From assembly GCF_014192015.1 (NCBI RefSeq), contig NZ_JACHXJ010000002.1, positions 1,116,001 to 1,180,000 of the forward strand: a DNA stretch of 64,000 nt, in the 5' to 3' direction. This DNA comes from Paenibacillus rhizosphaerae. Lineage in GTDB: Bacteria > Bacillota > Bacilli > Paenibacillales > Paenibacillaceae. Position numbers and translations under genes: made by a program. The notes below the pieces were generated by a model that saw only the letters and a list, made by a program, of their open reading frames with translations, did no database searches and was not told the DNA's origin. Within the stretch, counting starts at the first letter, position 1. The number at the start of each line of letters is the position of its first letter. Of this stretch, positions 24,020 to 31,595 are shown piece by piece.

Positions 24020-24931
24020 ATGAAACCTTTACATGGAAAAGTGGCTTTGGTCGCTGGAGCAACGCGAGGCGCCGGCAGAGGCATAGCTGTCGAATTAGGA
24101 GCAGCGGGGGCCACCGTATACGTCACAGGAAGAACGACGCGCCAACAACGGTCCGAATATAACCGTCCTGAAACGATTGAGGAAACAGCAGAACTGGTCC
24201 GTGCCGCGGGAGGACAAGGAATAGCAGTTCAAGTCGATCATCTCCAACCTGGACAGGTCCAGTCTCTCATTGCCCGTATTGAGAAAGATAAGGGGAGATT
24301 GGACATCCTTGTTAATGATGTATGGGGAGCTGAAAATTTGGCAGACTGGAATGTGCCTGTATGGGATCACTCTCTCGAACGTGGATTTCGCATGCTTCGC
24401 CTTGGCATAGACACGCATTTGATTACAAGCCACTTTGCCCTGCCGTTGTTGATCAGAAATAAGAACGGTCTGGTGATCGAAATGACGGACGGTACCGCCG
24501 AGTACAATCAAAAAAATTACCGCATATCGATGTTCTATGATTTGGTCAAGACATCTGTCATTCGTATGGCACAGTCTCTTGCGCATGAACTCGCACCTTA
24601 TCAGTGTACCGCGGTGGCCATGACGCCGGGATGGATGCGTTCTGAAATCATGCTGGATCATTTCGGTGTGAAGGAAGAAAACTGGCGTGATGCCACCGAA
24701 AAGGAACCCCATTTCATCATATCGGAATCTCCGCGTTATGTAGGCCGTGCGGCTGCAGCATTAGCCGGAGATCCGGAAGCTGCCCGATGGAACGGTAAAT
24801 CCTTGTCAAGCGGTCAGCTCGCAAAGGTTTACGGTTTCACTGATCTTGACGGGTCGCAGCCAGACTGCTGGCGGTATCTTGTAGAAATCCAGGAGGCGGG
24901 CAAACCCGCAGATGCCTCTGGATATCGTTAG
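24020..24931 (+). CDS. SDR-family oxidoreductase
   Basis: A 303-residue SDR. The cofactor loop 'AGATRGAGRGIAVELG' is a TGxxxGxG variant with Ala in place of Thr, and 'TGRTT' indicates NADPH preference. The catalytic YxxxK is in 'FYDLVKTS'. Ser of the triad appears replaced ('EMTDGTAEYN'), so activity may be altered. About 50 extra residues at the end resemble a subgroup seen in Bacillus and actinobacteria, with unknown substrate. ATG 24020 follows GAAAGGAG. A terminator follows at 24965. Confidence 0.9.
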   Translation: MKPLHGKVALVAGATRGAGRGIAVELGAAGATVYVTGRTTRQQRSEYNRPETIEETAELVRAAGGQGIAVQVDHLQPGQVQSLIARIEKDKGRLDILVNDVWGAENLADWNVPVWDHSLERGFRMLRLGIDTHLITSHFALPLLIRNKNGLVIEMTDGTAEYNQKNYRISMFYDLVKTSVIRMAQSLAHELAPYQCTAVAMTPGWMRSEIMLDHFGVKEENWRDATEKEPHFIISESPRYVGRAAAALAGDPEAARWNGKSLSSGQLAKVYGFTDLDGSQPDCWRYLVEIQEAGKPADASGYR

Positions 24932-24964
24932 TCGCTGCAGGTTTGATGCCTAAAGCACACGCTT

Positions 24965-24990
24965 AAAGTGCCGCATCATTGCGGCACTTT
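24965..24990 (+). terminator. Terminator after the SDR gene
   Basis: AAAGTGCCGCA (24965-24975) and TGCGGCACTTT (24980-24990) form a perfect 11-bp stem. Confidence 0.8.
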
Positions 24991-25085
24991 GTGCATTTCA
25001 TGATATACGATCATGATTGAGGTGGAAACGTAAACTTGACATCCCCCACAAGCCCATACTAATGTTATTTCAAGAGGTGGAATAC

Positions 25086-25649
25086 ATGAGCAAGAAGCAG
25101 GACATTATGGCGGCCACACTGGATTTGATCCATGAAGAGGGGCTCCAGTCGGTGACCTTTTCTAAAATTTTTAAGAAAGCCAATGTAGGTTCCGGCACGG
25201 TATATAACTATTTTGCCAATAAAGAAGAATTGGTGAATGCGGTTTACAAAGAAGCGCGAACACATATGGGGGAGTACCTCCTACAGGGTTATAACCCGGA
25301 AGCGAGCCTTTATGAGCGATTTAAATGCCTGCAGTTGAACAGGTTGAAGTTTGGCATCGATTCACCCAAAGAGTTTTTGTTTATCGACAGCTTTTCCTTT
25401 TCCCCGTATATTTCACCGGAGCTGCGGAACATGGGAGATGCCCTCCATTCGAGCGACGTGGTCACTTCCTTGATTGTCGAGGGCCAGAAGCAGGGGATCA
25501 TCAAAGAAATGGACCCCCATCTATGCCATCAGCTCATCCATGGGATCATTTCTTCCATCCTGAAAGGGTACTATATTCAAAAATATCCGTTAGACGAGGT
25601 CCAAGTTCAGCAAGTGCTGGAAGCCTCTTGGAAAGCTATACTTGTGTAG
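25086..25649 (+). CDS. TetR/AcrR-family regulator
   Basis: A 187-residue regulator with an N-terminal TetR helix-turn-helix ('LQSVTFSKIFKKANVGSGTVYNYF') and a C-terminal ligand-binding helical domain. ATG 25086 follows AAGAGGTGG; a longer frame to 25017 is unsupported. A TTGACA (25036-25041) with a weak -10 near 25058 gives a promoter about 20 bp before the start. Four related palindromes lie downstream, two flanking the promoter of the SDR/monooxygenase genes, making this the likely repressor. Confidence 0.9.
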   Translation: MSKKQDIMAATLDLIHEEGLQSVTFSKIFKKANVGSGTVYNYFANKEELVNAVYKEARTHMGEYLLQGYNPEASLYERFKCLQLNRLKFGIDSPKEFLFIDSFSFSPYISPELRNMGDALHSSDVVTSLIVEGQKQGIIKEMDPHLCHQLIHGIISSILKGYYIQKYPLDEVQVQQVLEASWKAILV

Positions 25650-25654
25650 AAACA

Positions 25655-25695
25655 GCCTTTTGGACACCTTGGGTCCTTTTAAAGGCTTTTTTTTG
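25655..25695 (+). terminator. Terminator after the TetR gene
   Basis: AGCCTTT (25655-25661) pairs with AAAGGCT (25682-25688), inner GGAC/GTCC, followed by eight T. Confidence 0.75.
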
Positions 25696-25780
25696 TTGTC
25701 CCGGTTCCTCTACCCGATGAATATTTTTTATATCAAAATTTAGCTCCTCAGCTCCCCTCATCTGGTAATCCCTGAAAATC

Positions 25781-25848
25781 AGAATATAAATTCCAATATA
25801 TAAACCTCTGACAGTTAAGATGTATATACTTATGGAATATTTATTCTA
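25781..25848. promoter_or_regulatory. Two upstream copies of the TGGAAT-N4-ATTCCA palindrome
   Basis: AGAAT-ATAA-ATTCC lies at 25781-25794 and TGGAAT-ATTT-ATTCTA at 25833-25848, each with one mismatch to the palindrome. They share the geometry of the two better copies around the promoter at 26042-26070. The surrounding 25700-26110 is very A/T rich and holds no gene. Confidence 0.5.
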
Positions 25849-26018
25849 ATTTATTTGAATTCTATGGATGATTAAAATTTCTATTATGGATGGGGGATTT
25901 ATAAAGTATAGAGAGGTTTGTTGATTATTACTGCTTAATATTCTACTTTTAGGCCTATTTACGGAACAGTCTCAGTCATCTAACTTCCGGATTGTTAATA
26001 AAGTCAAATCAGTCAAAA

Positions 26019-26093
26019 TGGAATATACATTCCAAAAACTCTTGACTTAGCGTAATGACGGAGTTATATTTACTTTGGAACAAATATTCCAAA
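26019..26093 (+). promoter_or_regulatory. Promoter enclosed by two palindromic operators
   Basis: TTGACT (26042-26047), 17 bp, TATATT (26065-26070). Perfect TGGAAT-ATAC-ATTCCA (26019-26034) lies just upstream of the -35, and TGGAAC-AAAT-ATTCCA (26076-26091, extended to TTTGGAA/TTCCAAA) lies at the transcription start. A dimer at each site would close off the promoter; the nearby TetR protein is the obvious candidate. Confidence 0.7.
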
Positions 26094-26118
26094 CCAATGT
26101 TGAGGAGGCATTTTTAAT

Positions 26119-27000
26119 ATGAGTAAAGTTTGGCTGATAACAGGTAGTTCCCGGGGATTTGGACGCAGTCTTGCAGAAGCGGTTCTGGCAAAAGGAGATC
26201 AGCTGGTTGCAACGGCCCGCAATACAGAACAAATCGCCGATCTTGCGTCACGCTATGGCAGCCAAGTGCATATCGTTCAGCTGGATGTAACCCGGTTCGA
26301 GCAGGCTGAGGCTGCGGTGCAAGCCGCCTTTGAGACGTTCGGGCGTCTGGATGTTCTTGTCAATAATGCGGGTTACGGCAATATCTCTTCCATTGAACAA
26401 ACTCCGATGGAAGACTTCCGCGCTCAATTGGAAACGAATCTTTGGGGTGTCATTAACGTAACCAAAGCAGCGCTGCCGCACCTGAGAGAGCAGGGTCATG
26501 GACATATTGTCCAGTTCTCCTCGATCGGCGGCCGCATCGGCGCGCCCGGTTTAGGACCGTACCAAACGGCAAAATGGGCGGTAGAGGGCTTCTCTGAGGT
26601 CCTTTCCAAAGAAGTTGGACCGCTTGGGTTAAAGGTTACGCTCATCGAGCCGGGCGGTTTTCGTACCGATTGGGCAGGTTCCTCAATGAAGCATATTGAG
26701 CCTCTCGACGATTATATGGACACGGTCGGCAATCATTTGAAGCATGCTCGCGAGACTACCGGCAAGGAGAATGGTGATCCGGATAAAGCTGCGCAAGCGA
26801 TTATTTCCATTGTGCATGAGGATAACCCGCCGCTCCGCTTACTGCTCGGAAGCGATGCCGTTGCAATCGCGAACGCGGTGGATAAGGGGAAATTGGAAGA
26901 GACTAAGCGTTGGGAGAAACTTAGCGTGTCCACGGACTATCAGGCACAAGAATTGGATCCGGAAGTTTCGCGTATGATTCAAGAGCTTCCGGAGTCATGA
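26119..27000 (+). CDS. SDR-family oxidoreductase
   Basis: A 293-residue classical SDR: cofactor loop TGSSRGFG, 'NNAGYG', catalytic Ser in 'QFSSIGGR', and YxxxK in 'PYQTAKWAVEG'. It belongs to the group often annotated as retinol or 3-oxoacyl-type short-chain dehydrogenases acting on small alcohols. ATG 26119 follows GAGGAGG. It is first in a two-gene unit with a monooxygenase-like gene and sits under the operator-flanked promoter, so it is probably induced by a compound that both enzymes help remove. Confidence 0.93.
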   Translation: MSKVWLITGSSRGFGRSLAEAVLAKGDQLVATARNTEQIADLASRYGSQVHIVQLDVTRFEQAEAAVQAAFETFGRLDVLVNNAGYGNISSIEQTPMEDFRAQLETNLWGVINVTKAALPHLREQGHGHIVQFSSIGGRIGAPGLGPYQTAKWAVEGFSEVLSKEVGPLGLKVTLIEPGGFRTDWAGSSMKHIEPLDDYMDTVGNHLKHARETTGKENGDPDKAAQAIISIVHEDNPPLRLLLGSDAVAIANAVDKGKLEETKRWEKLSVSTDYQAQELDPEVSRMIQELPES

Positions 27001-27039
27001 TATTAGCAGATCCACTTATAACAACAAGGAGTTGACATC

Positions 27040-27369
27040 ATGACTCAAATGTCAATGAGTAACGAGGTTCTGACACTGATTAATGTATTTACCGTTGATC
27101 CGGCAAACCAGGAACGGCTGATCGAACTGCTGACCGACGCAACGAATGTTTCCGTCCGGTACGCCCCGGGATTTATAACATGTATTCTCCATCGAGGTAC
27201 GGATGGAACGAAGGTAACGATGTATTCCCAATGGAGAAGCGCAGAGGATTATCAAGATATGCGGAATGACCCTAGGCCACTTCCGTATTTGCAGGAAGCT
27301 TTGAAGATCGCGAAGTTTGAGCCGGGGATGTATGAAATCGTCAAAGCATTTGAAGCGGCGAGCGAATAA
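27040..27369 (+). CDS. Antibiotic biosynthesis monooxygenase-domain protein
   Basis: A 109-residue ABM-domain protein with the ferredoxin-like beta-alpha-beta pattern: 'LINVFTVDPANQERLIELL', 'APGFITCILHRG', 'YSQWRSAEDYQDM'. It follows the SDR after 39 bp with its own ribosome site (AAGGAG), and a terminator follows, so the two form one operon. Likely a small cofactor-free oxygenase or a binding protein; substrate unknown. Confidence 0.87.
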   Translation: MTQMSMSNEVLTLINVFTVDPANQERLIELLTDATNVSVRYAPGFITCILHRGTDGTKVTMYSQWRSAEDYQDMRNDPRPLPYLQEALKIAKFEPGMYEIVKAFEAASE

Positions 27370-27383
27370 GAGAGGATCGGAAA

Positions 27384-27417
27384 GATACCGTGTGTAAATC
27401 GCGGTATCTTTTTTTTT
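27384..27417 (+). terminator. Terminator of the SDR/monooxygenase operon
   Basis: GATACCG (27384-27390) and CGGTATC (27402-27408) with nine T. The loop contains GTAAATCG, as in the recurring hairpin at 14286 and 17986. Confidence 0.85.
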
Positions 27418-27438
27418 GGATCCAGTTAAGGCCGTCCT

Positions 27439-28314
27439 TCACTTGGATGCCGTATCAATATACTCAATAAACCTCTTGGCCGCGGGCGATAAGTACCGGT
27501 CTTTTCTCCATTTTAGCCCGACTTCCCATTCCCAGCCTTCCTCCTTTATGGGGATCCATACCAGCCCGTCTAACATCAGTCCTAATGTTTGCGGAAGCAC
27601 CGACACGCCCAGACCCGCCTTAATAAATCCGGCGACGGTAATCAAATCTTCGGCGTCATATGTGGAGGCCAGTTCAAAATTCGTATGCTGAAATCGGGAG
27701 GTGATGGTCGCTTTAAGACCACAATTTCGTTTGAGTCCCACAAAAGGCTCACCGGATAATTCAAACAAGCTTAAGCTGGAACGGCTTGCCAAAGGATGTT
27801 TTGCGGAGACAACGATGAACAGCGGTAATTTTCGAATCACCATCCACTCATGCTTGTCGAGCGTCGTTTCCCTCGAAGTAATCATGATGTCGGCCGCACC
27901 CTTATCCAAATATTCTTCGATGTCTCCATGATCGCCTTGGTACAGTTCAAAACGGACCCGGGGATGACGAACCTGGTAATCCCGAACCAAAGAAGGAATC
28001 AAATCCACACCCAAAATATTCAAATAGGAGATATGAATGATACCGGTTTCGGGGTTAGACCACTCCTCAATTTCCTGTATGCCGTTTTGGATGTTGTTCA
28101 AGGCTGATTCAACCCATCTGCCGAACATTTTTCCATAGCGGTTTAATTCAACATTGCGGCCATTTCGCTCGAAAAGGGGAACTCCCAATTCGGTTTCCAG
28201 CTTGGAAATCGCGTGGCTTAACGCCGGTTGCGTAATGTTTAATGCCTTCGAAGCCATCGTCATATGCTGCAGCCGGGCAACGGTTAAAAAGTATTCGAGT
28301 TGTGTAAGCTCCAT
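27439..28314 (-). CDS. LysR-family transcriptional regulator
   Basis: A 291-residue LysR regulator. The N-terminal winged helix reads 'LEYFLTVARLQHMTMASKAL' then 'ITQPALSHAISKLETELG'; the C-terminal part is a type 2 periplasmic-binding effector domain. It is divergent from an SDR gene at 28488 across 173 bp holding a LysR-type palindrome, the usual layout for a LysR activator and its target. Confidence 0.93.
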   Translation of the reverse strand: MELTQLEYFLTVARLQHMTMASKALNITQPALSHAISKLETELGVPLFERNGRNVELNRYGKMFGRWVESALNNIQNGIQEIEEWSNPETGIIHISYLNILGVDLIPSLVRDYQVRHPRVRFELYQGDHGDIEEYLDKGAADIMITSRETTLDKHEWMVIRKLPLFIVVSAKHPLASRSSLSLFELSGEPFVGLKRNCGLKATITSRFQHTNFELASTYDAEDLITVAGFIKAGLGVSVLPQTLGLMLDGLVWIPIKEEGWEWEVGLKWRKDRYLSPAAKRFIEYIDTASK

Positions 28315-28343
28315 GCGGGCACCCCTACCTTATATAAATTATA

Positions 28344-28360
28344 TTCATAAATTTAATGAA
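28344..28360. promoter_or_regulatory. LysR-type box in the divergent intergenic region
   Basis: TTCAT (28344-28348) and ATGAA (28356-28360) flank seven A/T bases and contain a T-N11-A core. It lies 30 bp before the LysR start. Confidence 0.45.
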
Positions 28361-28487
28361 AACTATAAATTAGACGCTAGGGTCCGTCAAGCTTACAATA
28401 AGGTTGTTCACATGGGAACGTTCTTTGTAACAAGCGGCGTTCTTGATTTCTAACGAACTACATTATTCATGCTCAGGAGGAAACATA

Positions 28488-29282
28488 ATGGCTGTAACTT
28501 ACGCAAACCCAATGACAGAATATCAAGGCAAAAAGGTGCTGGTAACCGGCGGTACAAAAGGGATGGGGGAAGCTATCGCAAAAAGATTTGCATCGGCCGG
28601 CGCAGCGGTGATGACAACGGCGCGATCCGTACCGGTGGACCTGGCTGATCCGGAACTGTTCGTGGAAGCCGATTTATCCTCAAATGAAGGAACGATGAAG
28701 GTCATCGAAGCCGTAAAAAAGCGGTTTGGTACGATCGATATCGTCGTCAATAACGTTGGGGGGAGCAGCACACCTCCGGGAGGTTTTCTTGCGGCAAGTG
28801 ACGAGCATTGGCTCGAAGCTTTAAACTTGAACCTTCTAGCTGCTGTACGCCTGGACCGGGGACTGCTCCCGTTGATGCTCGAACAAAGGAAGGGGGTCAT
28901 CATCCATATCTCATCCATCCAGCGGGTATTGCCCCTGGTTGAATCTACGATTCCTTACGCAGCTGCCAAGGCCGCGTTAAGCAATTACAGCAAGAGCCTT
29001 TCCAAACAATGTTCTCCACAAGGCATCCGTGTAAACCGTGTTGCTCCCGGCTTTATTCAAACGGCTGCAGCAGACGCAATGATGGAGAATATCGCACAGG
29101 TAACAGGCAGCTTCGAAAGTGCGCTCCAATCGGTCATGGATGCCTTGGGAGGAATTCCCCTTGGGCGACCAGGACTGCCGGAAGAGGTTGGCGAACTTGT
29201 CGCTTTTCTGGCGTCAGAACGTGCCGCCTCAATTACGGGCGCTGAATATGTCATTGACGGAGGAACCGTCCCTACTGTCTAG
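28488..29282 (+). CDS. SDR-family oxidoreductase controlled by the divergent LysR
   Basis: A 264-residue classical SDR with TGGTKGMG cofactor loop, 'NNVGGSS' in place of NNAG, catalytic Ser in 'HISSIQR', and YxxxK in 'PYAAAKAAL'. 'VNRVAPGFIQTAA' and the C-terminal 'GAEYVIDGGT' are typical of 3-oxoacyl-ACP reductase-like SDRs. ATG 28488 follows CAGGAGG; a TTG 45 bp upstream is less likely. The divergent LysR gene is the likely regulator. Confidence 0.92.
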   Translation: MAVTYANPMTEYQGKKVLVTGGTKGMGEAIAKRFASAGAAVMTTARSVPVDLADPELFVEADLSSNEGTMKVIEAVKKRFGTIDIVVNNVGGSSTPPGGFLAASDEHWLEALNLNLLAAVRLDRGLLPLMLEQRKGVIIHISSIQRVLPLVESTIPYAAAKAALSNYSKSLSKQCSPQGIRVNRVAPGFIQTAAADAMMENIAQVTGSFESALQSVMDALGGIPLGRPGLPEEVGELVAFLASERAASITGAEYVIDGGTVPTV

Positions 29283-29393
29283 TTTGAAGGAAGAAATGAA
29301 GTAATTAGAAATGAGCTGCTCCTCTGTATAAAATCAGGTATTTTTTATCCATATTAAGACAGCCTGACGTATTCCAAACGTATATAGGAGCAG

Positions 29394-30053
29394 ATGAAAG
29401 TGAAAAACAAACGGCTTAAGGCTTTGCTTATAACGTTGATGCTTATATTCAGCATGATTCAGATCGCAGCACCTGCGCAAGCCATGGTGGACGGGAAGAA
29501 GAATACGATTTGTATTAGCCCCAAAATGGTGCAGCTGAAAACCGATATGCAAAAAGTGTGGATCGACCATACCATCTGGACAAGAAGTTATATTGTCAGC
29601 GCCATTTCGAACCGTCCGGATCAGCAGGACGTATTGGACCGGCTCCTGCGGAACCAGCAGGACATCGGCAATGTGATCAAACCTTATTACGGGGAAGCCG
29701 CCGGCAATAAGCTGGCTGAGATTCTGAGAGAACATATTCTGATTGCAGGGAAAATTGTAGCGGCGGCCATAGCAGGTAATCAGGCGGATGTGCAAAAGTT
29801 AGAGGCGGATTGGCATCGAAACGCCGACGATATCGCCAAATTTTTAAGCTCAGCGAATCCGAATTGGCAGTTTAAAGTGCTGCAAGATATGTTGTATACG
29901 CACCTTCAGTTGATCACGGAAATTGTCCTTAATTGTCTCAAGGGAGACTGGAAAGCGGATATCGCGGCAACCGACAAAAACGAGATCCATATGATTCGTT
30001 TAGCGGATATCCTGACAGAAGGCATTGTCAAACAGTTTTCAAATAAATTTTGA
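29394..30053 (+). CDS. Secreted helical protein of unknown function
   Basis: A 219-residue protein with a signal peptide (Lys/Arg-rich start, hydrophobic 10-25, cleavage after 'APAQA' near residue 29). The mature part is almost all helical, with aromatic/His-rich segments 'VWIDHTIWTRSYIV', 'EHILIAGKIVAAAI' and 'LYTHLQLITEIV', suggesting a four-helix bundle. Similar secreted proteins occur in Bacilli, but I cannot name a family or function. The ATG is close to AGGAG; GTG 29400 is an alternative with better spacing. It has its own terminator and precedes the RIC gene. Confidence 0.8.
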   Translation: MKVKNKRLKALLITLMLIFSMIQIAAPAQAMVDGKKNTICISPKMVQLKTDMQKVWIDHTIWTRSYIVSAISNRPDQQDVLDRLLRNQQDIGNVIKPYYGEAAGNKLAEILREHILIAGKIVAAAIAGNQADVQKLEADWHRNADDIAKFLSSANPNWQFKVLQDMLYTHLQLITEIVLNCLKGDWKADIAATDKNEIHMIRLADILTEGIVKQFSNKF

Positions 30054-30083
30054 ACAAACGCGTTAGACAACGCGAAGCAGATT

Positions 30084-30130
30084 AGCTTTTCATCCCTCCC
30101 GAAGGAGAAGAGGGGTGAAAAGCTTTTTTT
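30084..30130 (+). terminator. Terminator after the secreted helical protein gene
   Basis: AGCTTTTCATCCCTC (30084-30098) pairs with GAGGGGTGAAAAGCT (30110-30124), then seven T. Confidence 0.85.
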
Positions 30131-30134
30131 CTAC

Positions 30135-30150
30135 CGTGAATGTTTTCACA
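30135..30150 (+). promoter_or_regulatory. FNR box before ric
   Basis: CGTGA-ATGTTT-TCACA has one mismatch to the Bacillus FNR consensus TGTGA-N6-TCACA. A TATGAC at 30167-30172 could serve as -10, giving an activator-type spacing of roughly 37 bp from the site centre to the start. It suits anaerobic induction of the Fe-S repair gene. Confidence 0.6.
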
Positions 30151-30272
30151 TTTCGTTTGCTTTTGGTATGACTGGAATCACATGGTTGGATTCGCAAATT
30201 CCTTATACTGGGTTTGTAAATGGAGATCTGCTTCAAGCTATGGGAATGAATCCACTACAGGAGGTCCTTTCA

Positions 30273-30974
30273 ATGAGTCAATTAACCCTTCAAACGCACG
30301 TTGCCGACATCGTCACGGCCGTACCGCAGTCGGCTGATCTGTTCCGCGCATTACGCATCGATTTTTGCTGCGGAGGCAGGATTCCGCTGGAGGAAGCGGC
30401 AGCCAAACGGAAGCTTGATTCAAGTACGGTTTTGGATCAGATACGGAATCTGGAAACGAAAATGGCGGAGTATCAGGACAGCCGGCCTGGAGATCTGGCG
30501 GAACCGGAGCTGATCGAATACATTCAGAACAAGCATCACGCTTTTTTGCGCGAAGAACTTCCCGCGTTAACGCCATACGTCACAAAGCTGGCCCGCGTCC
30601 ATGGAGAACGTCATCCGGAGCTGCTGCGGGTGCAGCAATTATTCACGGATTTGAAAAGTGAACTGCAGGAGCATACGGAGGACGAGGATCACAACGTATT
30701 CCCGCAGATCCTGAAATTCATGGCGAATCCGAATTCGCAGAATTCAGAGGAACTTCGGCCGCAGCTGTCCGGGCTGGAGCAGGAACATGTGCAGGCTGGA
30801 AATCTGTTGAAAGAGCTGCGGGAAGTGACCAGCGATTTCGCCCTCCCGGCAGATGCCTGCGGCACGTATAGGCTCGTCTACCAGCGGCTTGGACTGCTGG
30901 AAAAGGACACCTTCGAGCACATCCACTTGGAAAATAACGTGCTGTTCGAGCGGATTCGCGAGCGGTGCAGCTAG
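30273..30974 (+). CDS. ric: Iron-sulfur cluster repair di-iron protein (RIC/YtfE/ScdA)
   Basis: A 233-residue RIC protein. The N-terminal ScdA_N domain has 'LFRALRIDFCCGG' with the Cys-Cys pair (about 33-34). The hemerythrin-like bundle has ligands in 'NKHHAFL', 'EHTEDEDHNVFPQ', 'LEQEHVQAG' and 'FEHIHLENNVLFERI'. RIC restores Fe-S clusters damaged by nitric oxide or peroxide and can reduce NO. ATG 30273 follows ACAGGAGG; a longer frame to 30168 would run over the promoter. It stands just before narGHJI behind an FNR box, matching the NO hazard of nitrate respiration. Confidence 0.94.
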   Translation: MSQLTLQTHVADIVTAVPQSADLFRALRIDFCCGGRIPLEEAAAKRKLDSSTVLDQIRNLETKMAEYQDSRPGDLAEPELIEYIQNKHHAFLREELPALTPYVTKLARVHGERHPELLRVQQLFTDLKSELQEHTEDEDHNVFPQILKFMANPNSQNSEELRPQLSGLEQEHVQAGNLLKELREVTSDFALPADACGTYRLVYQRLGLLEKDTFEHIHLENNVLFERIRERCS

Positions 30975-30992
30975 GATAACGGTGGTTTCGAG

Positions 30993-31028
30993 GCCCCTTT
31001 CTTCACGAGGTGAAGAGGGGGCTTTTTC
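30993..31028 (+). terminator. Terminator between ric and the nar leader
   Basis: GCCCCTTTCTTCA (30993-31005) pairs with TGAAGAGGGGGC (31011-31022), with a T run. It separates ric from the long nar leader. Confidence 0.8.
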
Positions 31029-31595
31029 GTGTAGGGAGGAAAGGGAGTATTGCGGAAATTCGTATGAAAGACCGGGACTCAAGCTTTCTCAGAATAACGG
31101 AAATAAGGGTAGGGCAGAAGACTCATGGTTGAGGGGGATCGAAGGCGGAAAACAACAGGCAGACGCTCGATTAAAGAACTGCACGAAGTAGCCGTAGATG
31201 GGTCTGAATGGCGTGGAAAGGTTTTCGCTTTCGTAACTGTATCACCAAAAAGGGAATGGATTCGGGGTGGAAAGTTGACGTGCCGCCTTTGAATCCGTGT
31301 TCCTACATCCTTATCTAATCCAGGGAACACGGATTCAACAGCGGCTGGAACCCGGAATCCATCCCCACCCCATGTGCAATAGTAGAAGGTACCTCCTGAG
31401 TTTTTAATAGCCTTAGTTCTCCGCAAAAAGCAAGTTCCAGCCCCCCTCCACCCACCAACCAAGGGATTTTTCGCCACGATATAGGAGTTTCCCTGATAGC
31501 AACCGCAGCAGCAGGCTCTCATAATTAAAGCATCGAATGGACGACACATTGATTCCCCGATCATGGTCATTCACGTAAAGGAGTTGAACCGTCCT
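31029..31595 (+). other. 567-nt non-coding leader region of narGHJI
   Basis: No convincing gene on either strand and no FNR box that I can see. It contains a large nested hairpin (31256-31362), a GGTACC palindrome (31389-31394) and GAAAG/CTTTC at 31216-31232. Promoter position is unclear. Confidence 0.6.
31256..31362. ncRNA. Large nested hairpin in the nar leader (structured RNA candidate)
   Basis: Three stems nest in one element. ATGGATTC-GGG (31256-31266) pairs with CCC-G-GAATCCAT (31351-31362); GCCGC (31282-31286) with GCGGC (31341-31345); and a perfect 13-bp arm (31291-31303) with 31324-31336 over a 20-nt loop. On the minus strand TCCCTTTTT follows, so it could end an antisense RNA; on the plus strand a C-rich run follows. 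Confidence 0.5.

Noticed and set aside
31079..31570. 163-codon minus-strand reading frame across the nar leader
   Set aside because: It runs through the large inverted repeat and has no ribosome site or domain; better explained as non-coding leader.
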